A program made the translations under genes and the position numbers. The notes under the pieces are model-generated. The model did no database searches, was not told where the DNA came from, and worked only from the letters and a program-made list of their open reading frames with translations. A stretch of DNA of 64,000 bases from UBA7672 sp041166025 (lineage in GTDB: Bacteria > Pseudomonadota > Alphaproteobacteria > Caulobacterales > Hyphomonadaceae): assembly GCA_041166025.1 (NCBI GenBank), contig JBEAMJ010000015.1, forward strand, positions 38,335 to 102,334. Reading direction: 5' to 3'. Positions 1 through 8,337 of the stretch are shown here, piece after piece. Every line of letters starts with the position of its first letter. Position 1 is the stretch's first letter.

Positions 1-1112
1 GCAAGAAATGGCCTGATCTGATCAATCGTCCAGTCAGCCTCGGTTATGGGGAACATGTGACCGAAGCCCGCCGGCGCCCGGACGAGCTGAGCCTTCCGGG
101 TGAGGGCAAGGTGTTCGCCTTCCCAGGCCTCCTGCAGTCTTACCCAGTTCCGCCGGACCCGTTGCGAGTACTCAGGCGGGGCTGCAGCCATCCGGTCAGC
201 GGGAGGCGATTGAACCAGCTTGAGAAGCGGCAGATCATTGAGCGCGCCGGGCGTCCGGATATGCGCCACCGGGTGCGTGCAGGCATGATTGCCCGCCGAC
301 CATTCCGCGGCCAGCGTGCGCGGCATCGTCTCCTGTGCGGCGATGACGTCCCACGCCTCGCCGAAGATCTCCTGCCGATCACGTGTCCATGGCCCCCACA
401 TCGGGTTGAGGCCGCGGACAAGCCCGAGGCCGAACACAGCCGACCACATGGAGAGGTCCTCGCGGTACTGGGGACCACACCCCATGCGCTCGGCCATTTC
501 GACAAACCAGAGCGTTGGGGTGGGATCGAGAAGGATCACCGCACGCACCTCGGCAGGGTAGGCTTCGGCATAGTTCACCGCGTAAAGTCCACCCATCGAA
601 TGACCTGCCAGCACGAAGGGGCCGCGTTCGCCCGCTCCCGCCAGCGCGGCCTGCAGCTCCCGCAGGATATCGTCGGTGGTGCGCGGCAGCGGAGCATCGT
701 CCGCCCAACCTGTGCCGGGCCGATCGATCAGGCATGAACGCCTCTCGGCCTTGATGCGCTCATGCAGCGGGCTCATCATGGCGCCCAGGCTGTAGCCCCC
801 TGGCAGCCAGACGATTGTTCCACCTGCCGCTGGTCCCTCGCAGAGGACATAGGCCCGGTAGCCACCGACATCGACAAACTGGCCCGTTGTGGGTTTCTGA
901 CCGTCCAGACTGAGTCGCGCAGCCTGCAGCGCGCTTGCGCCGGCAAGCAGGGCGACAGGCACAAGCGCGAGGATAGCGGCGCCTGCCCGGAGCCCCATGC
1001 GCAAGCGCGGGCCGAAACGGCCTGCGATCAACCAGAGACCCAGGACCCCGAGGGCGAGGAGTAGAATGATCGCCCAGGGCCCCCAGGCCGAGGCCAGAAC
1101 AAAACCGGTCAT
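1..1112 (-). CDS. Membrane-anchored alpha/beta hydrolase (3' end outside window)
   Basis: Predicted serine hydrolase of the alpha/beta fold, tethered to the inner membrane. About 370 codons are visible and the frame is still open at base 1. The first ~65 residues contain two hydrophobic segments; the catalytic domain follows, with the nucleophile elbow GHSMGG (Ser172), an aspartate in the LLDPTP strand about 30 residues later, and a late histidine in GFGHMFP just before the window edge, so a full triad is present. The ATG at 1112 overlaps the stop of the upstream beta-lactamase-fold gene (ATGA), which implies translational coupling as last visible gene of a three-gene operon with a peptide-binding protein. 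The substrate cannot be told from sequence; given its neighbours, an ester or amide of a peptide-like compound is plausible. Confidence 0.85.
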   Translation of the reverse strand, partial: MTGFVLASAWGPWAIILLLALGVLGLWLIAGRFGPRLRMGLRAGAAILALVPVALLAGASALQAARLSLDGQKPTTGQFVDVGGYRAYVLCEGPAAGGTIVWLPGGYSLGAMMSPLHERIKAERRSCLIDRPGTGWADDAPLPRTTDDILRELQAALAGAGERGPFVLAGHSMGGLYAVNYAEAYPAEVRAVILLDPTPTLWFVEMAERMGCGPQYREDLSMWSAVFGLGLVRGLNPMWGPWTRDRQEIFGEAWDVIAAQETMPRTLAAEWSAGNHACTHPVAHIRTPGALNDLPLLKLVQSPPADRMAAAPPEYSQRVRRNWVRLQEAWEGEHLALTRKAQLVRAPAGFGHMFPITEADWTIDQIRPFL

Positions 1113-2443
1113 GCGGTTCTCTCCTCCGGGAAAAGGCGGCCCCGGAACCAGACATATCGCTGGCCCTCCGCGCCCAGACGGAAGCGCAGCTGCGTGGCAA
1201 GTCGACTGAAGGGAAGCTCGCACAGGTAGAGGTCCTGCTCCGCATCCGGCTGGGCCCTTATCCGGATCTGAGCCGCACCAGGCGGGGACAGGGGGCGGGC
1301 GATCAGGTCTTCGCCCTCGCTCGTGATGACGAGCCCCTGGTCGCCGATCGCGAAACGACCGCAGTGCGCCCGCTCCGGGGGACGGGCGCCCTTCTGGGGA
1401 AAGGCGTGAGCGAGAGCTCTGAGCGGGCGGGCCAGCTCATTCTCGAGCCCGGCAACGATGTCATGGAAGATGGCGCGCGCATCCCCGCCGTTCACGAAGA
1501 GACAGATGACAAGCTTTTGCGCAGGGGCGATCCGCAGGAAGCTCCACTGTCCTGCAACCGCCCCGTCATGTCCCCAGATCAGGGGAGACAGCGAGAAGAT
1601 CTGCGACCCCAGGCCCCAGAATGGCGCGAATGTCGGCGTCGGCCCGGCGACATGCACCGCGTGCATCGCTGCAAGAGATGCTTCCGTCAGGATGGGCTCT
1701 CCACCGCGCAGCAGGGCTTCACCCATCGTCAGTACATCACCGGCCGTCGTCCAGGGCTGGGCCCCGGCGGGCGAGAGAGCCAGATGGGCGGGCGGGTTCT
1801 CCACGAGATGACACACGGCGCCTGCGTCATTGAAGACATGGGATTCAGAGCGCCCCTCGGTCGGGGCGTCCTTCAGGTGAACGCCCGTCCGCCGCATGTC
1901 CAGCGGATCAAGGATCTCGGAGCGGATGCGCCGCGCCCAGCTCGTGCCGGACAGGTGTTCTGACACGCGCGCGAGAATCGGAAAGCCGGCGTTGCAGTAT
2001 GAGAAGGCTTCGCCGGGCGCTGTCACCTGAAGCAGACGGGCGCCGGCCGCGACATAGGCCGCAAGAGCGTCCTCCCCCTCGCTCGGCCCATCAAGGACAT
2101 CACCGAAGAAGCCTCCGGTATGCGTGAGCAGGTGATGGGGAGTACAGGCCTGCTGAGCGGCCAGGTCAGCAAGGCGCAGCGCTGGCATGGTCGCCCTGAT
2201 CGGTGCGTCGAGATCAAGACGGCCAGTTTCCGCATCGCGCAGGCAGAGGAGGCTGGTCAGCAGTTTCGCCATCGACCCCATGCGGAAGATGGTCTGGGTC
2301 GTCACCGCGGCCGGCGCTGCAAGCGAGGTTACGCCATAGGCCGCAAGGCTTCGCTCACCCGCCTCACTCACGCCAAGCACGGCGCCCGGCGCGCGCCCGG
2401 AGAGGCAAGCGGACTGCAGCAACTCTTCCCAGTCTGTGATCAT
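1109..2443 (-). CDS. Serine hydrolase of the beta-lactamase / D-aminopeptidase family (S12)
   Basis: 444-residue protein with the class C beta-lactamase (Pfam Beta-lactamase) fold. All three catalytic motifs are visible: SxxK at Ser57-Lys60 (GSMAK), YxN at Tyr149-Asn151 (YCN) and the third motif HDG at 292-294 in place of KTG. Members of this family act as beta-lactamases, D-Ala-D-Ala carboxypeptidases, D-aminopeptidases or esterases; HxG in the third box is more usual in the peptidase/esterase branch than in true beta-lactamases (family knowledge). No signal peptide is seen, so the protein is probably cytoplasmic. Start ATG at 2443 overlaps the stop of the substrate-binding protein gene by 4 bp and its own stop overlaps the start of the next hydrolase. 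A role in opening imported D-amino-acid-containing peptides is inferred from context. Confidence 0.88.
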   Translation of the reverse strand: MITDWEELLQSACLSGRAPGAVLGVSEAGERSLAAYGVTSLAAPAAVTTQTIFRMGSMAKLLTSLLCLRDAETGRLDLDAPIRATMPALRLADLAAQQACTPHHLLTHTGGFFGDVLDGPSEGEDALAAYVAAGARLLQVTAPGEAFSYCNAGFPILARVSEHLSGTSWARRIRSEILDPLDMRRTGVHLKDAPTEGRSESHVFNDAGAVCHLVENPPAHLALSPAGAQPWTTAGDVLTMGEALLRGGEPILTEASLAAMHAVHVAGPTPTFAPFWGLGSQIFSLSPLIWGHDGAVAGQWSFLRIAPAQKLVICLFVNGGDARAIFHDIVAGLENELARPLRALAHAFPQKGARPPERAHCGRFAIGDQGLVITSEGEDLIARPLSPPGAAQIRIRAQPDAEQDLYLCELPFSRLATQLRFRLGAEGQRYVWFRGRLFPEERTA

Positions 2444-3993
2444 GACGCGCGCCGCATGGAAAGAAGCGGCAGATCGATCGAGCGGGCCGGATCCATGCTG
2501 AAGCCGGCGATGTCCGCCCTGAGCGCCGTCGAGACATGTGTCTGCTGGAGGTAGACATAGGGAATATCTGCGTTGACGCGGGCAATGATGGCCCTGTGAA
2601 GCTCTGCGCGTCGTCTCGTGTCGAGCTCGCTGCGGGCTGCAGCCAGTAGAGCCGAGACCTCCTGGTTCGAGTAGCGGGCAGGGTTGTTGACCCCGGCCTT
2701 TGCGCCCTCAAACCAGAAGTCGAGTATCGCCGACGGGTCGGAATGGCTGCAGACCCAGCCCATCAGGACAAGATCATAAGCGCCGCGATCCATGCGATCG
2801 AGATAGGCGGCGGTCGACAGGCGCTCGAGGCGCACGTTCAGCTTGAGGGGGGCGAGCATTGCCTGGATGTACTGGGCGACAGTGTCCGTCTCCGGGGATA
2901 CTCCCGGGTAGATCATCACCACATTCACGGGTTGAACGCGGCCAGCCTCCCGCGCCAGTGCCGCCGCCTTCGAAGGATCATATCTGAATGGCCAGTCACC
3001 GGGCCGGGCCCCCAGCATGTCCGGCGCGAGCGGCCCGTCAAAGCGGCTCGCACGGCCTTCGCGGATGTGCGTGACGATGGCTTGCGTGTCCATCGCGTGG
3101 GCTACGGCCTGACGAAGACGGGGGTCCTTGAAGACAGGTCGAGCAAGGTTGAAGGCAAGATTCTGGAAGGCGTAGGCGGGCTGACTGACGATGCGCACGC
3201 CACTGTCGCGAGCCAGAAGCTTCAGCGCCTGTGCTGGCATGAGAAGGGCGATATCGGTCTCGGCCCGCTCCAGTGCAAGCGCGCGGACCGTTGGATCCGC
3301 CATCACGGTGAAGATGATTCTGGAGAAGTAGGGCTCAACGCCGGTGTAGTAGGGATTGCGAACGAGAATGAACGCTCCCGAAGAGGATGCAGGCGCCAGC
3401 GTATAGGGACCTGAGCCTGCAGTTCGCGTTGCCAGCCATCCTGACCCAAGATCATCGCCGATGGCGTTGGCCGCCACGGATGGGTTGACGATCGATGCGG
3501 CCCGGTCCGCCAGAATGGAAAGCAGCCGGGGGGTCGGCTGGCGAAGCGTCAGGCGAACGCTCATGGCGCTGGGCGCTGCAACAGTGTCGACAAAAGAGAC
3601 AAAGTCGCTGGCCGGACCGCGTCCGAGGCGTGCGAGCCGCTTCAATGAAAAGACAACGGCCGCCGCATCGACAGGTGCTCCATCCGAGAAACGTCGCCCC
3701 GGGGCGATCTCGAACGTCCAGACGCGACCTGTTGTGTCCGCATCCCAGCTCCGGGCCAGTTCCGGTTCTCCTGACGGACTGACGAGTTGCTGGTATGCGC
3801 CGAAGACGGGAGCAACCTGCTCGGGTGCGGCTGCTGCAGCCGGATCGAGCGGACCGGGAGGTGAGGACAGGGCGACGCGCAGCGTGCGGGAGGGCGGATC
3901 AGGCTGAGCACGGGCTGGGTTGGCCGACAGCACGCCCGCGGCGAGCGCTGCAAGGCCAGTGCGACGCGTAATGAGGGCCCTGTGTCCCGTCAG
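2440..3993 (-). CDS. ABC transporter substrate-binding protein, oligopeptide type (SBP_bac_5)
   Basis: Periplasmic solute receptor of the DppA/OppA/nickel family, about 517 residues. After a twin-arginine-like signal (RRTGLAALAAG ... ANPARAQ) the mature protein begins near TLRVAL and shows family landmarks: WTFEIAPGRRFSDGAPVDA, a GSGPYTL segment, an AFNLARPVFKDPRLRQAVAHAMD helix and a C-terminal YVYLQQ strand. It should deliver ligand to the permeases and ATPases of the divergent operon, which has no binding-protein gene of its own. The start is unusual: no ATG, GTG or TTG fits. A TTG at 4062 is in frame but is itself the TTGACA of a likely -35 box upstream of the operator, so translation probably starts downstream, at CTG 3993 after GGGAGAGCGAGG; ATT at 3972 is the alternative. 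First gene of a three-gene operon. Confidence 0.85.
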   Translation of the reverse strand: MTGHRALITRRTGLAALAAGVLSANPARAQPDPPSRTLRVALSSPPGPLDPAAAAAPEQVAPVFGAYQQLVSPSGEPELARSWDADTTGRVWTFEIAPGRRFSDGAPVDAAAVVFSLKRLARLGRGPASDFVSFVDTVAAPSAMSVRLTLRQPTPRLLSILADRAASIVNPSVAANAIGDDLGSGWLATRTAGSGPYTLAPASSSGAFILVRNPYYTGVEPYFSRIIFTVMADPTVRALALERAETDIALLMPAQALKLLARDSGVRIVSQPAYAFQNLAFNLARPVFKDPRLRQAVAHAMDTQAIVTHIREGRASRFDGPLAPDMLGARPGDWPFRYDPSKAAALAREAGRVQPVNVVMIYPGVSPETDTVAQYIQAMLAPLKLNVRLERLSTAAYLDRMDRGAYDLVLMGWVCSHSDPSAILDFWFEGAKAGVNNPARYSNQEVSALLAAARSELDTRRRAELHRAIIARVNADIPYVYLQQTHVSTALRADIAGFSMDPARSIDLPLLSMRRAS

Positions 3994-4028
3994 CCTCGCT
4001 CTCCCGCCCTGACGCCCGCCCTGCGAGC

Positions 4029-4044
4029 GTTTCCAATAGGAAAC
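4029..4044. promoter_or_regulatory. Palindromic operator 1 (GTTTCC-AATA-GGAAAC)
   Basis: Perfect 6-bp inverted arms with a 4-bp spacer. The same arms occur at 13509-13524 and a related TTTC-N6-GAAA site lies 54 bp away at 4083-4098. It covers the position expected for the -10 region of the leftward promoter, so binding there should repress the substrate-binding-protein operon. The likely ligand is the XRE-cupin regulator encoded at 9134-9763 (inference). Confidence 0.7.
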
Positions 4045-4062
4045 ATCGGAGCACAATGTCAA
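4033..4062 (-). promoter_or_regulatory. Candidate sigma-70 promoter for the leftward operon
   Basis: A perfect TTGACA (minus strand, 4062-4057) is followed after 18 bp by TATTGG, a weak -10 that lies inside operator 1. The downstream distance fits transcription starting near 4025 and translation from the CTG at 3993. The -10 is poor, so the exact box is uncertain. Confidence 0.4.
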
Positions 4063-4082
4063 TGAAATCGGGCCTCGAAATG

Positions 4083-4098
4083 TTTTCTATTGAGAAAA
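4083..4098. promoter_or_regulatory. Palindromic operator 2 (TTTTCT-ATTG-AGAAAA)
   Basis: Sixteen-base inverted repeat with perfect 6-bp arms; it shares the TTTC-N6-GAAA core of operator 1. Its centre is 54 bp, about five helical turns, from that of operator 1. It overlaps a TTGAGA hexamer (4090-4095) that could be the -35 of the rightward operon, with CATAGT (4112-4117) as -10 after 16 bp. Confidence 0.6.
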
Positions 4099-4117
4099 TC
4101 CAGCGTGCGCGCATAGT
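4090..4117 (+). promoter_or_regulatory. Candidate promoter for the D-aminoacylase/dpp operon
   Basis: TTGAGA (5 of 6 to consensus) and CATAGT (4 of 6) are separated by 16 bp, 43 bp before the ATG at 4160. The -35 lies within operator 2. Assigned by eye only. Confidence 0.3.
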
Positions 4118-4159
4118 TCGCCAACGCCCGTCCGGGAGCACAGACTGGGACCATCGAGC

Positions 4160-5674
4160 ATGCCGTCTGCCGGTTTGTGTGACCTGATTTTCGAGAGCGG
4201 CCGTATCATCGACGGTCTGGGAGGCCCCGCGCAGCCGGGCGCTGTGTGCGTACGCGATGGCCGCATCGTCCATGTCGGTCCTGACGACGGGGGCTGGACG
4301 GCCCCGGACCGGATCGATCTTTGCGGCCGGTCACTGGCCCCGGGGTTCATCGACTGCCACACGCACGACGATCAGTACCTGTTCATCGACCCTGCAATGG
4401 CGCCAAAGGTCTCGCAGGGCGTCACAACTGTCGTCACAGGAAACTGCGGGGTCTCACTTGCGCCCCTGCTCACCGATGGCGCGCCCCCGGCGCCGCTCAC
4501 CGAGATTGGTCGTCCGGGCGATTTCAGGTTTGCGACGTTCGGGGATTATCTCGACGCCCTGGACGCCTCTCCTCCTGCCGTGAACGCTGCCTGCCTTGTT
4601 GGACACACGACGCTTCGCGCTGCCGTCATGCCACGCGTCGATCGACCCGCCAGCGCGGCCGAGATCGCGCAGATGGAAGCCATGTGCGAGAGCGCCATGG
4701 AGGCTGGGGCCATCGGCGTTTCCTCGGGCCTGTTCTATCCTCCGGCGATGCCGGCCCCGGCTTCCGAGGTGACGGGGCTTGCCCGGATCGCTGCGCGTCA
4801 TGGCGGCGTCTACACAGCCCATATTCGCAATGAGGCGGATGATGTTGCCGAGGCGCTTGAGGAGGCATTCCTGATCGCACGCGAGGCAGGCGCGCCCCTC
4901 GTGATCTCCCACCACAAGGTATCAGGCTCGGCAAACTTTGGCCGGTCGCGCGAGACCCTGCGCATGATTGGCCGCGCCGCAACCTCCCAGCGCATCGGGC
5001 TTGATGTCTATCCTTATGCTGCGAGCTCGACCATGCTCAATCGAGCTTCGTGGAGCGCATCGACACGGACGCTCGTCACCTGGAGCAAGCCGCATCCGGA
5101 GGCCGCGGGGCGCGAGCTGCGCGAGGTTGCGGCAACCATGGGCCTGAGCGAGGAGGAGGCTCTCGATGCGCTCTCGCCGGGCGGAGCGGTCTATTTCATG
5201 ATGGATGAGGCGGACGTTCGACGCATCATCGCCAGCCCCAATGCCATGATCGGCTCGGATGGTGTGCCCATGAACACGCGGCCCCATCCGCGGTTATGGG
5301 GCGCCTTCACGCGCGTGCTTGGTCACTATGTGCGTGATGTTGGTCTCTTTCCGATCGAAGAGGCAGTAAGGCGCATGACGAGCCTGCCTGCACAGCAGTT
5401 CCGGCTGACAGATCGCGGAGTCATCGCCCCTGGCGCCGCCGCCGATCTCGTCATTCTTGATCCCGCAAAGGTCTCTGACCGCGCCACGTTCGAGGCCCCG
5501 GATCTGCCAAGCGAGGGGATCGACGCTGTCTACGTGGCAGGCGTCTGCATCTGGCGCGCGGGAGCGCCGACGGGGGCGCGTCCGGGACGGGTGCTCCGCC
5601 TTGCTGACGCGGAGGCCGGCAGGACGCGGATGAACCCGCCCTCTGCCCGACAGGGTAGCCAGCATCTTGCTTAG
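4160..5674 (+). CDS. N-acyl-D-amino-acid deacylase (D-aminoacylase family amidohydrolase)
   Basis: 504-residue metal-dependent amidohydrolase that removes the acyl group from N-acyl-D-amino acids. The metal site is complete: HxH in IDCHTHDD (His67, His69), Cys96 in GNCGVS, His221 in TAHIRNE, His251 in SHHK and Asp367 in IGSDG. These positions are almost the same as those I recall for the well-studied Alcaligenes D-aminoacylase, including the metal-bridging cysteine typical of this branch. The C-terminal HPRLWGAF and RGVIAPGAAADLVILD segments are also characteristic. No signal peptide, so cytoplasmic. First gene of an operon that continues with a Dpp-type importer; its stop overlaps the next start by 8 bp. 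N-acyl-D-glutamate or -aspartate deacylase specificity cannot be excluded. Confidence 0.9.
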   Translation: MPSAGLCDLIFESGRIIDGLGGPAQPGAVCVRDGRIVHVGPDDGGWTAPDRIDLCGRSLAPGFIDCHTHDDQYLFIDPAMAPKVSQGVTTVVTGNCGVSLAPLLTDGAPPAPLTEIGRPGDFRFATFGDYLDALDASPPAVNAACLVGHTTLRAAVMPRVDRPASAAEIAQMEAMCESAMEAGAIGVSSGLFYPPAMPAPASEVTGLARIAARHGGVYTAHIRNEADDVAEALEEAFLIAREAGAPLVISHHKVSGSANFGRSRETLRMIGRAATSQRIGLDVYPYAASSTMLNRASWSASTRTLVTWSKPHPEAAGRELREVAATMGLSEEEALDALSPGGAVYFMMDEADVRRIIASPNAMIGSDGVPMNTRPHPRLWGAFTRVLGHYVRDVGLFPIEEAVRRMTSLPAQQFRLTDRGVIAPGAAADLVILDPAKVSDRATFEAPDLPSEGIDAVYVAGVCIWRAGAPTGARPGRVLRLADAEAGRTRMNPPSARQGSQHLA

Positions 5675-6677
5675 ATTCATCGCCCGGCGCTTTGCAGGTC
5701 TTGTCCTCACGCTGCTGGGAGCAAGCCTTGTCACCTTCTTCATTTCTCATGTCATACCGACCGACGTGGCCCGCCTCATCGCCGGCGATGGCGCGAGTGA
5801 GGAGATCGTCGCAGGGCTGAGGACCAAACTCGGTCTCGATCAGCCGATCTGGGTCCAGTACGGCCTCTATCTGCAGGATCTTGCGCAGGGCGATCTGGGC
5901 GTCTCCATCCGGTCTGGCCAACCTGTCGCAGAAGAACTGCTCCGTGCAGCGCCCGCAACTCTTGAGCTGGCGCTGGCGGCCTTCGTCCTCATCGTTGCAG
6001 GCGGACTGGGTCTTGGCGCGCTCGCCGCGCTCAGTCGAGGCCGCTTGCTCGACAAGACAGTGCGAGCGTTCAGCATTCTCTCAATCTCCACCCCGACCTT
6101 CTGGAGCGCCCTCGTTCTGATTGCCGTCGTCTCGGTGGTGCTGCAATGGGCGCCGCTGGGCGGGCGCATCGATCCTGAACTTGCCCCACCCGCGACGCGC
6201 ACAGGCTTCCTTGTTCTCGATTCCATTCTTGACGGTCGCTGGGATGCGCTCGCAAGCGCCCTTCATCATCTCCTGCTTCCCGCCCTCACTCTGGCGCTTG
6301 CTGCCCTTGGCGGGGCTATCCGGCTTGTCCGCGCAACGCTCCTCGAGAGCCTGTCTCAGGACTACGTCATGCGCGCGCGCGCCTCGGGGCTTTCAACCTG
6401 GCGCGTGCTCTCCGGCTATGCCATGCCCAGCGCGCTCGTGCCCTTCGTGACGGTCCAGGCCATCGTGCTTGGCGACCTTTTCGCAGGCGCCGTGGTGACC
6501 GAGATGATCTTCGGCTGGCCCGGTCTTGGCTCCTATACGCTCGGAGCGGTCGCGGGGCTCGATTTCCCGGCCATAATGGGTTTCACGCTCCTCGCATCGG
6601 CAGGGTATGCGTGCGCCAACCTTGTTGCCGATCTTCTGGTTGCAAGGATCGATCCGCGCGCGGCGGCAGCCTCATGA
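5667..6677 (+). CDS. dppB: Oligopeptide-type ABC transporter permease, DppB-like
   Basis: 336-residue inner-membrane permease of the DppB/OppB family (BPD_transp_1). The opening RRFAGLVLTLLGASLVTFFISHVIP transmembrane helix, the LGLDQPIWVQYGLYLQDLAQGDLG periplasmic stretch and the EAA-like loop (RASGLSTWRVLSGYAMPSALVPFV) that contacts the ATPase are all visible; five to six membrane segments are expected. The start is TTG at 5667, overlapping the deacylase stop by 8 bp; no better in-frame start lies nearby. It pairs with the DppC-like subunit immediately downstream (4-bp ATGA overlap). The symbol denotes family, not proven substrate. Confidence 0.87.
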   Translation: MLRFIARRFAGLVLTLLGASLVTFFISHVIPTDVARLIAGDGASEEIVAGLRTKLGLDQPIWVQYGLYLQDLAQGDLGVSIRSGQPVAEELLRAAPATLELALAAFVLIVAGGLGLGALAALSRGRLLDKTVRAFSILSISTPTFWSALVLIAVVSVVLQWAPLGGRIDPELAPPATRTGFLVLDSILDGRWDALASALHHLLLPALTLALAALGGAIRLVRATLLESLSQDYVMRARASGLSTWRVLSGYAMPSALVPFVTVQAIVLGDLFAGAVVTEMIFGWPGLGSYTLGAVAGLDFPAIMGFTLLASAGYACANLVADLLVARIDPRAAAAS

Positions 6678-7516
6678 AGGGGCTGCAGAACCTGCGAGAC
6701 TGGCCTGCAGGCGCCGCCATAGGGATCGGGCTTGTTACGACGATCATGGTTCTTGGCTGCATCGGCGTCACGCTCGTGCAGCCCGATGTCATCGATCTGT
6801 CCATCCGCCTCCAGCCGCCTTCTCCTGCCCACTGGTTTGGAACAGATGAGCTCGGGCGCGATCTCTTTGCGCGGATTGCCGCCGGTGCTGCATATTCGGT
6901 CTGGTCGGCCCTGGCCGTTGTCGTCAGCACTGCATCCCTTGGCGGCCTCATCGGGGCAATCAGCGCCGCGGCGCCGCGATGGGTTGACGCCATCATCATG
7001 CGATCGATGGACATTCTGCTCTCGGTACCCGCGCTCGTTCTTGCCATGGCGCTTGCCGCAGCCCTGGGTCCGGGTCTCCTCAATGCAATGGTCGCACTCG
7101 TCATTGCACGACTGCCGGCCTTCGTTCGCCTTGCCCGCAATCAGTCGCTGTCGCTGCAGCGGCAGGGATATGTCGAATTCGCCCGGCTGAATGGCGCAGG
7201 TCTTGGCTACACCATCCGGCGGCACATCGCTCCCAACGTCGCCCCGCCCATCCTTGTGCAGGCCGCCAGCGACATCAGCGGTGTCATGCTTGCGGCCGCC
7301 GCACTTGGGTTCATTGGACTGGGCGCGCAACCCCCGATGCCGGAATGGGGTGCGCTGGCTGCCTCCGGCCGTCTCTATTTCCTCGACGCCTGGTGGTATG
7401 CGGTATTCCCGGCCGCTGCGATGCTCGCCGCGACGGCTGGCTTCGTACTGCTCGGCGATGCTGCGCGCGATCACTTCGATCCGCGCCGCCCTCACAATGC
7501 CGGGGCGCGCCCATGA
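6674..7516 (+). CDS. dppC: Oligopeptide-type ABC transporter permease, DppC-like
   Basis: 280-residue second permease subunit. Features of the DppC/OppC family are visible: a short N-terminal segment, a transmembrane helix, then HWFGTDELGRDLFARIAAGAAYS, and a cytoplasmic coupling loop near ARLNGAGLGYTIRRHIAPNVAPPI. The C-terminus has the expected LGFIGLGAQPPMPEWGALAA motif. ATG 6674 overlaps the dppB stop by 4 bp and is preferred over an upstream in-frame start because it begins just before the first membrane helix. Its stop overlaps the next ATPase start (ATGA). Confidence 0.87.
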   Translation: MKGLQNLRDWPAGAAIGIGLVTTIMVLGCIGVTLVQPDVIDLSIRLQPPSPAHWFGTDELGRDLFARIAAGAAYSVWSALAVVVSTASLGGLIGAISAAAPRWVDAIIMRSMDILLSVPALVLAMALAAALGPGLLNAMVALVIARLPAFVRLARNQSLSLQRQGYVEFARLNGAGLGYTIRRHIAPNVAPPILVQAASDISGVMLAAAALGFIGLGAQPPMPEWGALAASGRLYFLDAWWYAVFPAAAMLAATAGFVLLGDAARDHFDPRRPHNAGARP

Positions 7517-8337
7517 CCGGCGGATTGCAGATCGAGGGCCTGACGGTGCGCATCCCCGGAGGTGCACGACCCCTGGTCGACAACCTCAGCCTTGCCATCA
7601 GTCCTGGCGAGATGTTCGGGCTTGTCGGAGAATCCGGCAGCGGCAAGTCCATGACTGCCAGAAGCCTGCTGGATCTTGCGCCCCCGGAGGCAGAAATTGA
7701 TCTCCGGCGGCTGATCGTGGGCGACCTCGAGATTGGCGGCGCCGATGCTGCACAGCGCCGCGCACTGCGCGGGCGACGCCTCGCCCTCATCTTTCAGGAT
7801 CCATTGACGGCGCTTTGTCCAACCCGCCGGATCGGTGACCAGGTCTGTGATGTCTTGCGCCTTCATGGCTGGCGTGATGCGCGCCTGCGCCGGGCTGAGG
7901 CGGCGCGGCTGATGGCGGAGCTCGAGCTGGCCGACCCCGAGCGGATACTGCGCATGTATCCGGGCGAACTTTCAGGAGGCATGAGGCAGCGGGCTCTGAT
8001 CGCCATGGCTTTCATCGGGACGCCCTCGGTGGTCATTGCGGACGAGATAACCAGCGCAATCGACGCCAGCCTCCGCCTGAAGATACTCGCCCTCCTCAAG
8101 GCGCGCGCCGAGGCGACCGGCGCAGCCGTGCTCTTTATCTCCCATGACCTCAATCTCGTCCGTCACGTCTGCGCCCGGGTGGCGGTCATGCGGGAGGGGC
8201 GCATCATCGAGACCGGGGCTACCCTCGAGGTCCTGAAAAGACCTCGTTCCGCCTACACGCAACTCCTGATTGCTTCCGCGCCCGAGCTCCATCCGCCCCG
8301 CCAGCCTCTGCTTCAATCGGTGGGGCAGGGATCATGA
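7513..8337 (+). CDS. dppD: Oligopeptide ABC transporter ATP-binding protein, DppD-like
   Basis: 274-residue ATPase. Walker A GESGSGKS at 39-46, Q-loop IFQDPLTAL, signature LSGGMRQR, Walker B leading to Asp177-Glu178 and the switch histidine in ISHDLN are intact. The residue after the catalytic glutamate is Ile rather than the usual Pro (DEITSAID instead of DEPTTALD), a minor deviation. ATG 7513 overlaps the dppC stop by 4 bp. The usual DppD C-terminal Fe-S or zinc cysteine extension is absent or very short; the protein ends soon after the YTQLL motif. It forms a heterodimer with the next gene product beneath the two permeases. Confidence 0.88.
   Translation: MTGGLQIEGLTVRIPGGARPLVDNLSLAISPGEMFGLVGESGSGKSMTARSLLDLAPPEAEIDLRRLIVGDLEIGGADAAQRRALRGRRLALIFQDPLTALCPTRRIGDQVCDVLRLHGWRDARLRRAEAARLMAELELADPERILRMYPGELSGGMRQRALIAMAFIGTPSVVIADEITSAIDASLRLKILALLKARAEATGAAVLFISHDLNLVRHVCARVAVMREGRIIETGATLEVLKRPRSAYTQLLIASAPELHPPRQPLLQSVGQGS

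Noticed and set aside
1109..2443. Calling the S12 protein a resistance beta-lactamase
   Set aside because: No signal peptide, and the third motif is HDG instead of KTG; operon context favours catabolism.
3994..4062. TTG 4062 as start of the binding protein
   Set aside because: It coincides with a perfect TTGACA and precedes the operator; the added residues do not resemble a signal peptide.
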